Below are positions 7,914 to 15,556 of a stretch of 64,000 bases of DNA, one piece after another. The stretch is taken from positions 124,001 through 188,000 of the forward strand of contig NZ_BAAAIX010000009.1 of assembly GCF_039526385.1 (NCBI RefSeq). The letters are read 5' to 3'. Origin of the DNA: Luteococcus peritonei. Lineage in GTDB: Bacteria; Actinomycetota; Actinomycetes; Propionibacteriales; Propionibacteriaceae. A program made the position numbers and the translations under genes. Position 1 is the first letter of the stretch. Every line of letters begins with the position of its first letter. The notes under the pieces were generated by a model. It searched no databases. It saw only the letters and a list, made by a program, of their open reading frames with translations, and was not told the DNA's origin.

Positions 7914-8420
7914 TCAGCCCTCGAAGCGGACCAGGACGTCGCCGAAGACCACCTGCTGGCCCACCTCGCAGTTGATCTCGCTGACCACGCCGTCCTTCGG
8001 GGCGCGCAGCTCGTTCTTCATCTTCATGGCCTCCAGCACCAGCAGCGGGTCCCCGCGCTTCACAGCGTTGCCGGGGCTGGCCGCGATGGAGAGCACGACG
8101 CCGGGCATCGGGGCGGTCAGGGCCCCGGCCGCACCCCCGCCGGCACTCGCGGCCGGACGCGGCGGAGGACCGCTGGGCGCACCCTGGGCGGGCACCGCCG
8201 GACGGGCCGCCGGGGCGGCAGGAGCCGCGGCGACGTGCTGCACGGGCGCCTGGCCCACCTCCACGCTGGGGGTGATCATCGCCTGGGCCAGGTCCTGGTG
8301 GTCACGCAGGCGCACGTCCACGGTGCGTCCGGCGATCTGCACCCGGAAGCTGTTGGCGGTCACCTCCTCCACGTCGAGCTCGTGGTCCGACCCGTTGATC
8401 GAGACGGTGTAGCGACGCAT
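7914..8420 (-). CDS. mmdC: Biotin carrier subunit of methylmalonyl-CoA decarboxylase
   Basis: A 168-residue biotinyl protein. An N-terminal ~60-residue strand-rich part is followed by an Ala/Pro-rich flexible hinge (about residues 63-100). The C-terminal biotinyl domain has EAMKMKN, with the biotinylated lysine at about residue 133. The hinge lets biotin swing between the alpha subunit (carboxyl transfer) and the membrane beta subunit. The start has AGGAG upstream. It is only 3 bases from mmdD and 5 from mmdB, so the genes form one transcript. Confidence 0.93.
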   Translation of the reverse strand: MRRYTVSINGSDHELDVEEVTANSFRVQIAGRTVDVRLRDHQDLAQAMITPSVEVGQAPVQHVAAAPAAPAARPAVPAQGAPSGPPPRPAASAGGGAAGALTAPMPGVVLSIAASPGNAVKRGDPLLVLEAMKMKNELRAPKDGVVSEINCEVGQQVVFGDVLVRFEG

Positions 8421-8423
8421 CTG

Positions 8424-8840
8424 CTATCTCCTGTTCCAGGACTGGTTCTGCGCGCCACGGCCGACGGCCACCCAGCGCGAGGTGTGGATCTGGCTGCCGG
8501 GCGCATGGGTGCGCATGGCGGGCGCGGCCTGCTGGCGGCGCACCTGGGCGTGGATGACCACGGCCAGCGCCACCGCTGCGGCCTGGTCCACGGTCAGGTC
8601 GTCGGTGAGGATCTCCACCGACGTGCTGGCGGGCTCGTCGGGCACCAGGTCCGCGGCGGCCACCGGCTCGGGGGTGGTCTCCAGTGCGGGGGTGGCCTCG
8701 GCCTCGACGGCGGGCTTCGGCTCGGCGTCGAGCCGGCCGATGGCCAGCAGCAGGCCCATCAGGACCAGCAGCAGGCCGAAGACCACGCCCATGCCCACCA
8801 CGGTCATCTCGAGGCCCCATCCAAGGTTGTGCATCCTCAT
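8424..8840 (-). CDS. mmdD: OadG-type small subunit (delta) of the sodium-pump decarboxylase
   Basis: A 138-residue protein with one N-terminal membrane helix (about residues 11-34, MTVVGMGVVFGLLLVLMGLL). The VVGMGVVF core is the signature of OadG/MmdD subunits, which tie the soluble alpha subunit to the membrane complex. A Glu/Ala/Pro-rich linker follows. The C-terminal region (about 80-138) includes AVALAVVIHAQVRRQ, typical of the family, and a basic end. It sits between mmdA (6-base gap) and mmdC (3-base gap). Confidence 0.88.
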   Translation of the reverse strand: MRMHNLGWGLEMTVVGMGVVFGLLLVLMGLLLAIGRLDAEPKPAVEAEATPALETTPEPVAAADLVPDEPASTSVEILTDDLTVDQAAAVALAVVIHAQVRRQQAAPAMRTHAPGSQIHTSRWVAVGRGAQNQSWNRR

Positions 8841-8846
8841 GCCTCC

Positions 8847-10391
8847 TTAGACCGGGAAGAGCCCGTGCTTCTTGGGGATGTTGGTCTGCACCTTGGTGCG
8901 CAGCACCTCCAGGGCACGGATCAGGCGTGGACGGGTCTCGCAGGGCTCGATCACCTCGTCGATCTGGCCCACGTCGGCCGCGCGGTAGGGGTTGAAGAAC
9001 TTCTCGCGGTAGTCGTCGATGAACTCCTTCTCGACGGCGGCCGGGTCGTCGGCAGCCTGGATGGCGCGACGGTTCAGCAGCCGCGCGGCCCCCTCCGGCC
9101 CCATCACCGCGATCTGCGCGCTGGGCCAGGCGAAGGCCACGTCATTGCCCATCTGCTTGGAGCTCAGCGCCACGTAGGAGCCGCCGATCGCCTTGCGGGT
9201 GACGACGGACAGCTTCGGGACGGTGGCCTGGCAGTAGGAGTAGATGATCTTCGCGCCGTGCCGGATCACCCCCGCGTACTCCTGCTGCACGCCCGGCAGG
9301 TAGCCGGGGCAGTCCACGAAGGTGACGATCGGGATGTTGAACATGTCGCAGATGCGGATGTGGCGGCTGATCTTGTCCGAGGAGTCGATGTCCAGGCAGC
9401 CCGACATCACGGTGGGCTGGTTGGCGATGATGCCCACCGAGTGGCCGTCGAGCCGGGCGAAGGCGCAGATGGCATTGGCGGCCCACTGCTCGTGCACCTC
9501 CATCACGCTGCCGGCGTCGAAGACGCTCTCCAGCACGTCGCGCATGTCATAGGCCATGGCGTCGTCGGTGGGGATGATGTCGTTGAGCATCTCGTCCATG
9601 CGGTCGGGCGAGTCGTAGGCGACGATCTGCGGCGGGTCCTCGGTGTTGTTCTGCGGCAGGTAGCTGAGCAGCCGCTTCACCATCTCGATGGCCGCCTGCT
9701 CGCTGCCGGAGGCGAACTGGGCGACGCCGGAGCGGGCGTTGTGCACGAAGCTGCCGCCCAGGTCCTCGGCGCTGACCTGCTCGCCGGTGACGGCCTTGAT
9801 GATCTCCGGGCCGGTCAGGAACATGTTGGAGGTGGTCTCCACCATCACGGTGAAGTCCGTCAGCGCGGGGGAGTAGACCGCGCCGCCGGCGCAGGGGCCC
9901 ATGATCAGGCTGATCTGCGGGATCACGCCGGAGGCCGCCACGTTGCGGTAGAAGACCTCGCCATAGGCGGCCAGCGAGCGCACGCCCTCCTGGACCCGGG
10001 CGCCGCCGGAGTCGTTCAGCCCGATCAGCGGGATGCCGGACTCCAGGGCCAGGTCCTGGATGCGGCTGATCTTGTTGGCCTGGACCTCGCTGAAGGAGCC
10101 GCCCAGGACGGTGAAGTCCTGCGCGAAGACGGCCACGCGCCGCCCGTTCACCTTGCCGAAGCCGGTGATGACGCCGTCGCCCGGGAAGCGCTGGTCGGCC
10201 ATGCCGAAGTCGGTGGTGTTGTGGGTGGCCAGGGCTCCGAGCTCCTGGAAGGAGGCCTCGTCGAGCAGGATGGCGAGCCGTTCCCGGGCCGTCAGCTTGC
10301 CCTTGGCGTGCTGTGCTTCGATGCGCTTGGTACCGCCGCCCTGGAGCGCCTGTTCGCGCATCTGGCGGAGGGTCTCGAGTCGTTGCGACAT
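8847..10391 (-). CDS. mmdA: Methylmalonyl-CoA decarboxylase alpha subunit (carboxyltransferase)
   Basis: A 514-residue biotin-dependent carboxyltransferase, the normal length for MmdA, PccB and transcarboxylase 12S. The two crotonase-like halves carry the oxyanion-hole glycine motifs SGGARVQEGV and IMGPCAGGAVYSPA in the first half, and FVDCPGYLPGVQQEY and AIGGSYVALSSKQMG in the second. The closest recognised relatives are methylmalonyl-CoA decarboxylase alpha and the 12S subunit of propionibacterial transcarboxylase. The operon with OadG-, biotin- and OadB-type subunits points to the Na+-pumping decarboxylase. It is first in the operon; a TAGCGT -10 box lies about 40 bases upstream. Confidence 0.92.
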   Translation of the reverse strand: MSQRLETLRQMREQALQGGGTKRIEAQHAKGKLTARERLAILLDEASFQELGALATHNTTDFGMADQRFPGDGVITGFGKVNGRRVAVFAQDFTVLGGSFSEVQANKISRIQDLALESGIPLIGLNDSGGARVQEGVRSLAAYGEVFYRNVAASGVIPQISLIMGPCAGGAVYSPALTDFTVMVETTSNMFLTGPEIIKAVTGEQVSAEDLGGSFVHNARSGVAQFASGSEQAAIEMVKRLLSYLPQNNTEDPPQIVAYDSPDRMDEMLNDIIPTDDAMAYDMRDVLESVFDAGSVMEVHEQWAANAICAFARLDGHSVGIIANQPTVMSGCLDIDSSDKISRHIRICDMFNIPIVTFVDCPGYLPGVQQEYAGVIRHGAKIIYSYCQATVPKLSVVTRKAIGGSYVALSSKQMGNDVAFAWPSAQIAVMGPEGAARLLNRRAIQAADDPAAVEKEFIDDYREKFFNPYRAADVGQIDEVIEPCETRPRLIRALEVLRTKVQTNIPKKHGLFPV

Positions 10392-10670
10392 TGCCTCGTC
10401 TCTCTGGGTGGTCCGTGGCTCCCACGCTAGACAGCGAGTTCTTGGTGACTTGCCCCCGGGGTGGCCCCGCAGGGCCTGTCAGCGGCGATTGGATCGTTCA
10501 ATCTCCGGTGCCCTGGCGGGGTGGGTGGGAAACCCCACAGCTGGTCTGACTCCATGCGCCGTGGCGCCATCACTCCCCATCCCGCGGCGCGCCAGGAGGG
10601 TCGGGGGACCGTGGCCCGCGCCGGCGGATGGGCGGTGCCGCTCACTACCCGAACTGGGTGGTACGGGCGT
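10392..10670. other. mmd promoter region, otherwise empty
   Basis: On the minus strand TAGCGT at about 10424-10429 is a plausible -10 for mmdA. Several short GC hairpins occur further upstream. No open frame has a ribosome site or a recognisable product. No cobalamin riboswitch features were found. Confidence 0.4.
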
Positions 10671-10766
10671 CCAACCCTGAGATTCGCGTACTCGATGCCG
10701 GATCTTGCCGATTTCGGACGGCGGATTCATGTGGTCAGCGCAACGGTTCTGTGAGGAGGGGTTGTG

Positions 10767-10961
10767 ATGGCGCATGGGGTCGAGGTTCGTGAGCGGGCGT
10801 TGGAGTTGTTGGCTCTGGGGTGGCCTGCGGTTCGAGTGGCTGAGCAGGTCGGGGCCCACAACACGACGGTGGGTGATTGGGCCAAGCTTGCTGGGGTGAA
10901 GCTGCAGCGTGGCAGGTTGGGCGGGAGGTCAAGTCCAGGCAAGTGGTGTAACGGCTGGTGA
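10767..10961 (+). pseudogene. Truncated transposase, N-terminal helix-turn-helix only
   Basis: The gene start is intact: GAGGAGG lies about 8 bases before the ATG. The ~50 residues that follow (RERALELLALGWPAVRVAEQ, then VGAHNTTVGDWAKLAGVKL) have the pattern of the DNA-binding N-terminus of IS transposases: helix, turn, recognition helix, then WxxxAG. The frame then runs into a hairpin and stops at 10961; the catalytic domain is missing. The exact IS family cannot be fixed from this stub (IS30- or IS3-like are the best guesses). Confidence 0.6.
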
Positions 10962-11011
10962 TCCTGCAGGGCGGGGTCACCAGCCGTTACACCACTTGCC
11001 TGGACTTGACC
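10927..11011. repeat. 35-bp perfect inverted repeat (large hairpin)
   Basis: Positions 10927-10961 are the exact reverse complement of 10977-11011, with a 15-base loop whose centre is CCTGCAGG. The inner arm includes GTGGTGTAACGGCTGGTGA. Two identical ends facing each other like this are expected from a miniature element (MITE) or from collapse of an insertion sequence, here inserted in the transposase remnant. Confidence 0.85.
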
Positions 11012-11152
11012 CCCAGCTGAAACACTCCAAGACATCATCGGTGTTGCACTGACCCCCTGAAGCCACCGACCGATTTCGCGATCGAGGGTGCTGAAATCAG
11101 GGTTGGTCCGGCTGGTGTGGGGCCAGGAGGCCGGACCAGGCCACTGCAGTGT

Positions 11153-11241
11153 CCCCGGAAATCAACCACTCGATCCGGCCAAGGACCCGCCGTGCGCTGA
11201 GCCCCGCCCCGCGGCCGACGTCGAACGGTCGATTTCCGGGG
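11153..11241. repeat. ~90-bp palindromic element, copy 1
   Basis: The left arm starts CCCCGGAAATCAACCACTCG at 11153 and the right arm ends GGTCGATTTCCGGGG at 11241. Total length is 89 bp with a variable GC-rich centre. It lies in the gap beside the IS remnant. The same arms occur in five further intergenic places in the window. Confidence 0.8.
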
Positions 11242-11324
11242 AGTGGGCCGTCGTGCCCGCCTGTGTCCCGGACCAGGCGTCGGGGAGACCCAACCGCCCG
11301 GACCCGTGCCGGTCCGAGCACCCG

Positions 11325-11575
11325 GGCCGAGCAACCGACCTCGCGCCTGCTGGGTCCACGTCGCGCCTCCTGGGTCCACGTCGCGCCTGCCGAGCAACGT
11401 TGCGCCCCGCACTACGAGCGCAACGTTGCATTTCAGGCGCGAGGTGTCCGGTGAGGCGCAAGGTCGTCTTCTGGGGCGCGAGGTCGTCGTGCGGGGCGCG
11501 AGGTGGTCGTGGGGGGGCAAGGTGGTCGTGGTGAGCGCACGGTGCTCCTGTTGGGCCCACGGTGCTCCCGGCGCT
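11325..11575. repeat. Modular repeat: inverted ~20-bp tandem units around a GCAACGTTGC palindrome, copy A
   Basis: Left of the centre are ~20-bp units of the type TGGGTCCACGTCGCGCCTCC. To the right are units of the type GGGGCGCGAGGTCGTCGTGC, which is essentially the reverse complement. The centre is a 12-bp perfect hairpin, GCAACGTTGCGC (11394-11405) with GCGCAACGTTGC (11418-11429). A related element sits at 28355-28540. Confidence 0.65.
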
Positions 11576-11882
11576 ACGGCACGCGACAAGGCCCCGCGGA
11601 CCTGGTGGTCCACGGGGCCCTGGAGCAGGAGACACGAGGCCGTGCAGCGGGCCTGAGATGGCACTGGAACGCGACCAGGTGCGTGGGCTGCCGTGCCTGC
11701 CGATGCCGTTGGCGAGGGAGTCGCTCGTGGCCAGCGGTGTCAGGCCTGGGCGACCCAGGTCCCTGCCGTGCTTTCCTGTCGCGCCCGCATCGTCTGCCGC
11801 GCCGGCCGTGGGCTCCTTGCCCGGAGCCGTCACGGTGGGCCGGCCCGGCCAACGGTCTCGCCGGGGCCGATGCCGGCGCCGG
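11576..11882. other. 3' region of ngcG, no gene recognised
   Basis: It contains one clear hairpin (11590-11619) and otherwise GC-rich sequence. A frame open on the minus strand from 11833 lacks a ribosome site and any recognisable pattern, so it is not called. Confidence 0.4.
11590..11619 (-). terminator. Hairpin terminator downstream of the ngc operon
   Basis: GGCCCCGCGGACC (11590-11602) pairs with GGTCCACGGGGCC (11607-11619) with a single mismatch and a 4-base loop. It is ~265 bases after the ngcG stop on the minus strand. Confidence 0.5.
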
Positions 11883-12797
11883 CTACTTCATCGCGCCCTG
11901 GGAGACCGAGCCCTGGAGCTGGCGCTGGAAGATCACGTAGACCACCAGCACCGGCAGCACGGTGATCACGACGCCCGCGAAGAGGGCGCCGAAGTCCACC
12001 GCATAGCCCGCCTGTGAGGCGAAGCGGGCCATGCCCTGGCTGAGCACGTAGTTCTTCTCGTTGGTGTTCAGGGCCGCCGGGATCAGGTACTGGTTCCACA
12101 GGCCCAGGAAGTTGAAGATGGCCACGCTGGCCAGGCCGGGACGGGCCATCGGCAGCATGATCGAGAAGAAGGTCCGCCATTCGCCGGCCCCGTCGATGGC
12201 GGCAGCCTCGCTGATCTCGTGCGGCAGCGCCCGGAAGAAGGCGTACAGGAAGAAGACCGTGAAGGGCAGCGCGAAGGCCACATAGGTGATCACCAGGCCC
12301 GGCAGCGTATTGGCCAGGCCGAAGCCCTTGAGCACGAAGAAGAGCGGCACGATCGCCAGGAAGATCGGGAAGGTGAGCCCTGCCAGCATCAGGTAGTAGA
12401 TGGCGCGTCGGCCGCGGAAGTCGAAGCGGGCCAGCACATAGGCGCACATCGCGCCCAGCAGCATCACCAGGAAGAGCGCCGAGGCCACCACCACCACGGT
12501 GTTGCGGAAGTAGCGCCCGATCCCGGCCGTGGTCCAGGCATTCGCATAGTTCACCCACTGCACCCGGTCGGGCAGGCTGAAGGGAGAGGCGAAGATCTCG
12601 TTGGTGGTCTTGAAGCTGGTCAGCAGGGTCCACAGCATCGGGCCCACTACCAGCACCGCCCACAGCGCCAGCAGCACGTGGGCGACGGCCGCGAAGCTGC
12701 GGTCGCCGGAGCTGAGCACCGGCTTGCGCTCCGGGCCCAGGTCGAAGTCACGGTGCACATCCCCGGTCAGCCGGGGAGGATTCACGACGGTGCTCAT
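11883..12797 (-). CDS. ngcG: Sugar ABC transporter permease, NgcG/MalG type
   Basis: A 304-residue inner-membrane permease with six predicted helices. The first follows a ~35-residue cytoplasmic N-terminus. The EAA loop EAAAIDGAGEWRTFFSIMLP, which docks on the ATPase, is present at about residues 200-220. It ends QGSVSQGAMK, a typical MalG-type tail. The ATG overlaps the stop of ngcF by one base (TGATG). Together with ngcF and the NgcE-like binding protein it forms a CUT1-family importer. No ATPase gene is nearby, so a shared MsiK-type ATPase is expected. N-acetylglucosamine or chitobiose specificity is inferred from the binding protein. Confidence 0.85.
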   Translation of the reverse strand: MSTVVNPPRLTGDVHRDFDLGPERKPVLSSGDRSFAAVAHVLLALWAVLVVGPMLWTLLTSFKTTNEIFASPFSLPDRVQWVNYANAWTTAGIGRYFRNTVVVVASALFLVMLLGAMCAYVLARFDFRGRRAIYYLMLAGLTFPIFLAIVPLFFVLKGFGLANTLPGLVITYVAFALPFTVFFLYAFFRALPHEISEAAAIDGAGEWRTFFSIMLPMARPGLASVAIFNFLGLWNQYLIPAALNTNEKNYVLSQGMARFASQAGYAVDFGALFAGVVITVLPVLVVYVIFQRQLQGSVSQGAMK

Positions 12798-13786
12798 CAG
12801 AAGCTCACCTCGTCCTTGCCGCCGGTCAGCCGGTTCACCGCGAAGACGATGGCGCTGAAGGCGAGGGTCATCAGGGCCAGCACCACGCCCATGGCGCAGG
12901 CCAGGCCGAACTGGCTCTTGGTGAAGGCTGTCGTGTACAGCTGCTGGGCCATCACCAGGGTGGAGTTGCCGGGGCCGCCCTCGGGGTTGAGCGCCTGCAT
13001 GTAGACGAAGGCGTCGAGCGCCAGGATGCCCATGTAGATGTAGGCGGTCTGCACGTTCTCGCGGATCAGCGGGATGGTCATGCTCACCGCCGTTCGCCAG
13101 CGCCCCGCGCCGTCGAGCCGGGCGGCCTCGAAGACCTCCTGCGGGATGCCCTTGATGGCGGCGATGAAGAGCACCATGTAGAAGCCCACGAAACCCCACA
13201 GGATGATGAAGATGGTCACCGGCATGGCCGTCGCCTCATTGCCCAGCCAGGGGAAGTCCTTGAAGCGCTCGAAGCCCAGCTTCACCAGGATGCCGTTCAC
13301 CAGGCCCGCCGAGGGGTCGAAGATCCGGCCCCACATCAGGCCGATCACGATGGCCGGGATGGTGTACGGGAAGAAGGAGACGACGCGGTAGAAGCTCGAG
13401 CCCTTCAGGCCGCGCACCTGGCCGTGCGAGGAGCCGCCCACCGTGATCAGGCTGGCCAGCACCAGCGCCAGCACGATGGTGAGCAGCGGCAGCACCAGCG
13501 CCAGCAGCAGGTTGTTGCCGATGGCGGTGCGGAAGGTGTCGTTGTGCAGCAGCTTGGCGTAGTTGTCCAGGCCGACGAACTTGCGCTCGTTGGAATAGCC
13601 GCCCCAGTTGGTGAAGGAGTACCAGACGGCCTGCACGAAGGGACTGACCACGAAGACCAGGTAGAGGGCCAGCGGCAGGCCCAGGAAGACGGCCATGAAG
13701 CTGGCCCGGTCGAAGGTCATCTTGCGCCGGCGCCGCACCGGGGCTGGTGCCCCGGCCTCGGGTGGCGGTACTGCTGCGATGGTCAC
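12797..13786 (-). CDS. ngcF: Sugar ABC transporter permease, NgcF/MalF type
   Basis: A 329-residue permease with a basic cytoplasmic start (VRRRRKMTFDRASF), six helices, and the EAA loop EAARLDGAGRWRTAVSMTIP in the C-terminal third. The GTG at 13786 is chosen as start; an internal ATG at the MTFDRAS segment would leave a normal first helix too. It precedes ngcG with a one-base overlap and follows the binding-protein gene by about 100 bases, which supports one operon. Confidence 0.83.
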   Translation of the reverse strand: MTIAAVPPPEAGAPAPVRRRRKMTFDRASFMAVFLGLPLALYLVFVVSPFVQAVWYSFTNWGGYSNERKFVGLDNYAKLLHNDTFRTAIGNNLLLALVLPLLTIVLALVLASLITVGGSSHGQVRGLKGSSFYRVVSFFPYTIPAIVIGLMWGRIFDPSAGLVNGILVKLGFERFKDFPWLGNEATAMPVTIFIILWGFVGFYMVLFIAAIKGIPQEVFEAARLDGAGRWRTAVSMTIPLIRENVQTAYIYMGILALDAFVYMQALNPEGGPGNSTLVMAQQLYTTAFTKSQFGLACAMGVVLALMTLAFSAIVFAVNRLTGGKDEVSF

Positions 13787-13889
13787 GCTCTCACCCCTGC
13801 TGCTGGTTCTGGTCCACGACGTGCGGCGCCGCGCACGACGGGCCCGGCCGGTGCGGCCGGGCCCGTCGGCGCTCAGGGCGCCGGCTGCC

Positions 13890-15320
13890 TCACTTGGCGG
13901 TGTACTTCTTGATCGACGAGTCCTCGCGGATGGTGTCGGTGATCTTCTGCAGCTCCTTGGTGAGCGTGGCCACGTCCATCTTCCCGTCGAGGAAGGAGTT
14001 CCACAGCACCAGCTGGTCCTTGTTGGTGCCGTAGTAGTCGACGAACTGCCAGGAGTAGATGGCGTCGCCGGCCTCCTCCAGCAGCTTGATCTGGCTGGCC
14101 AGGGCGGTGGAGCCGAAGGCATCGGTGGGGACGGTGTCCTTGACGATGGTGGGGGCCAGCTTGGTCTTGGCGAAGTTGGTGGCCGCCTCCTTGGAGAGCA
14201 TGACGCGCATGAACTCCTTGCCGCCGGCCGGGTTCGCGGCCTTGCTGGGCACGATGTAGCCCTCGCCCGCGGTGGAGTGCAGTGCCTTGGCGCCGAGCTT
14301 CGGGGCATCGGTGACCGAGAAGTCGCTCAGGCCCATCATCTTGAAGCCGTCCTTGGTCTGCTTCTTCATCTCGTTCTCGATCCACGAGCCCGAGGGGTAG
14401 AGCAGCGCGTCCTGGTTGTTGGACCACTGGGCCTGGGCAGCCGTGAACTGGGTGCCCGAACCGCCCGGCTTCACCATGCCGGCGTCGATGATCTTCTTCA
14501 TCGCGGTGAAGACGTCCTGCACCGGCTTCTGGCTCCAGCAGTTGGCCTGCATGTTGTCCAGGGCCAGGCGGGTCTCGTCGCCGCCCTCCTTGATGGCCGA
14601 GCCGATCGCCATCGTCTGGTAGTAGGTGGCGGCCTCCTTGCCCCACAGGAAGAGGAACTTGTTCTTGGCCTTGGCCTTGGTGCCCAGCTCGTAGGCCTCC
14701 TCCCAGGTCTTCGGCGGGGTCCAGCCGTTCTCCTCGAACAGGCTGGAGGAGTACCAGGTGGCGTAGACGGTGAGCACGTAGTTGATCACGGCCAGCTTGC
14801 CGTCGATGGTGCCCGGCTCCAGCACGCCGTTGTAGAGGGTGTCGCGGATGGTGCCACCCTCCAGGTTCTTGGCGTCGATGACGCTGGAGAGGTCCTCGAG
14901 CTGGTCCACGATGGCGCTGATGCCGATCAGGTCCTTGCCGGAGTTGTCGATCACGTCGGGCGGGTTGCCGCCGGCGAAGCGCGGCTGCAGCTCGGTGCCG
15001 ATCTGGGTGGACGGCGCCACCTGCACCGACGGCTTGAAGGACGCGCCGGACATGATCTTGCCGGCATTCTCGGCGTAGTCGATGCCATAGCCGCCGTTGA
15101 AGACGACGGCCTCCACCTTGGATCCCTGGGCGACGCCGAAGGGGTTGTCGGCGGCACCGGCCGCGGCGGAACCGGAGCCGGAGGCGGCCGGGGCACCGGA
15201 GCTGGCAGGGGTGTCGCTGGCGCTGCCGGCGCAGCCGGCGAACGAGGCGGTGCCGGCCAGGGCGGCGGTGGCGAGGGCGCCGCGCAGCAGGCTGCGGCGG
15301 TCGAGCTGGGGTTGCTGCAT
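13890..15320 (-). CDS. ngcE: NgcE-like carbohydrate-binding lipoprotein of an ABC transporter
   Basis: A 476-residue solute-binding protein. The N-terminus has a twin-arginine pattern (DRRSLLRG) and a lipobox ending SFAGC (Cys30), so the protein is exported and lipid-anchored outside the membrane. The segment LQPRFAGGNPPDVIDNSG and the earlier VVFNGGYGIDYAENA resemble NgcE, the N-acetylglucosamine/diacetylchitobiose-binding protein of Streptomyces; this match is from memory of the family, not from a search. The ATG at 15320 has AAGGAG at good spacing. It is the first gene of the ngc operon. Confidence 0.78.
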   Translation of the reverse strand: MQQPQLDRRSLLRGALATAALAGTASFAGCAGSASDTPASSGAPAASGSGSAAAGAADNPFGVAQGSKVEAVVFNGGYGIDYAENAGKIMSGASFKPSVQVAPSTQIGTELQPRFAGGNPPDVIDNSGKDLIGISAIVDQLEDLSSVIDAKNLEGGTIRDTLYNGVLEPGTIDGKLAVINYVLTVYATWYSSSLFEENGWTPPKTWEEAYELGTKAKAKNKFLFLWGKEAATYYQTMAIGSAIKEGGDETRLALDNMQANCWSQKPVQDVFTAMKKIIDAGMVKPGGSGTQFTAAQAQWSNNQDALLYPSGSWIENEMKKQTKDGFKMMGLSDFSVTDAPKLGAKALHSTAGEGYIVPSKAANPAGGKEFMRVMLSKEAATNFAKTKLAPTIVKDTVPTDAFGSTALASQIKLLEEAGDAIYSWQFVDYYGTNKDQLVLWNSFLDGKMDVATLTKELQKITDTIREDSSIKKYTAK

Positions 15321-15556
15321 GCTTCTCTCCTTCGAGGACGGTGACAGCACCTCCGGGCGGCTCGTCGATGAGTCCGGACGGTGACTGGTCGAGGCCGGCG
15401 ACGAGGTCGGCCATGGCGGGCACACTACTGCCGACAAGGGCCGATGCGGCGGCAATCGAGCACTCGTGCAGCGCGCGTCACCAAACTGCAACATATTCTC
15501 GCGCCCGGGCCGGCGCGCCGACCTGCCCGGGCGCCCACAGAGGGGCCGCGCCGGGC

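Larger units (their letters stand above)
10671..11107. mobile_element. Degenerate insertion-sequence remnant with long imperfect inverted ends
   Basis: The left end reads CCAACCCTGA at 10671 and later GGTCAGCGCAAC at 10733-10744. The right end, on the other strand, reads CCAACCCTGA (from 11107 inward) and GGTCAGTGCAAC (11054-11043). The inner 35 bases of both ends match at about 27 positions. Between them are a transposase N-terminal fragment and a 35-bp perfect hairpin, leaving only ~440 bp, far too short for an intact element. Another copy of the outer motif (GTCCAACCCTGA) occurs at 27378. Confidence 0.6.

Noticed and set aside
10392..10670. Cobalamin riboswitch before the mmd operon
   Set aside because: No B12-box-like segment or the usual GCCACTG core could be found on either strand.
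11162..11833. 223-residue minus-strand protein
   Set aside because: The frame passes through a terminator hairpin and the repeat elements; its start lacks a ribosome site and the peptide is low-complexity.
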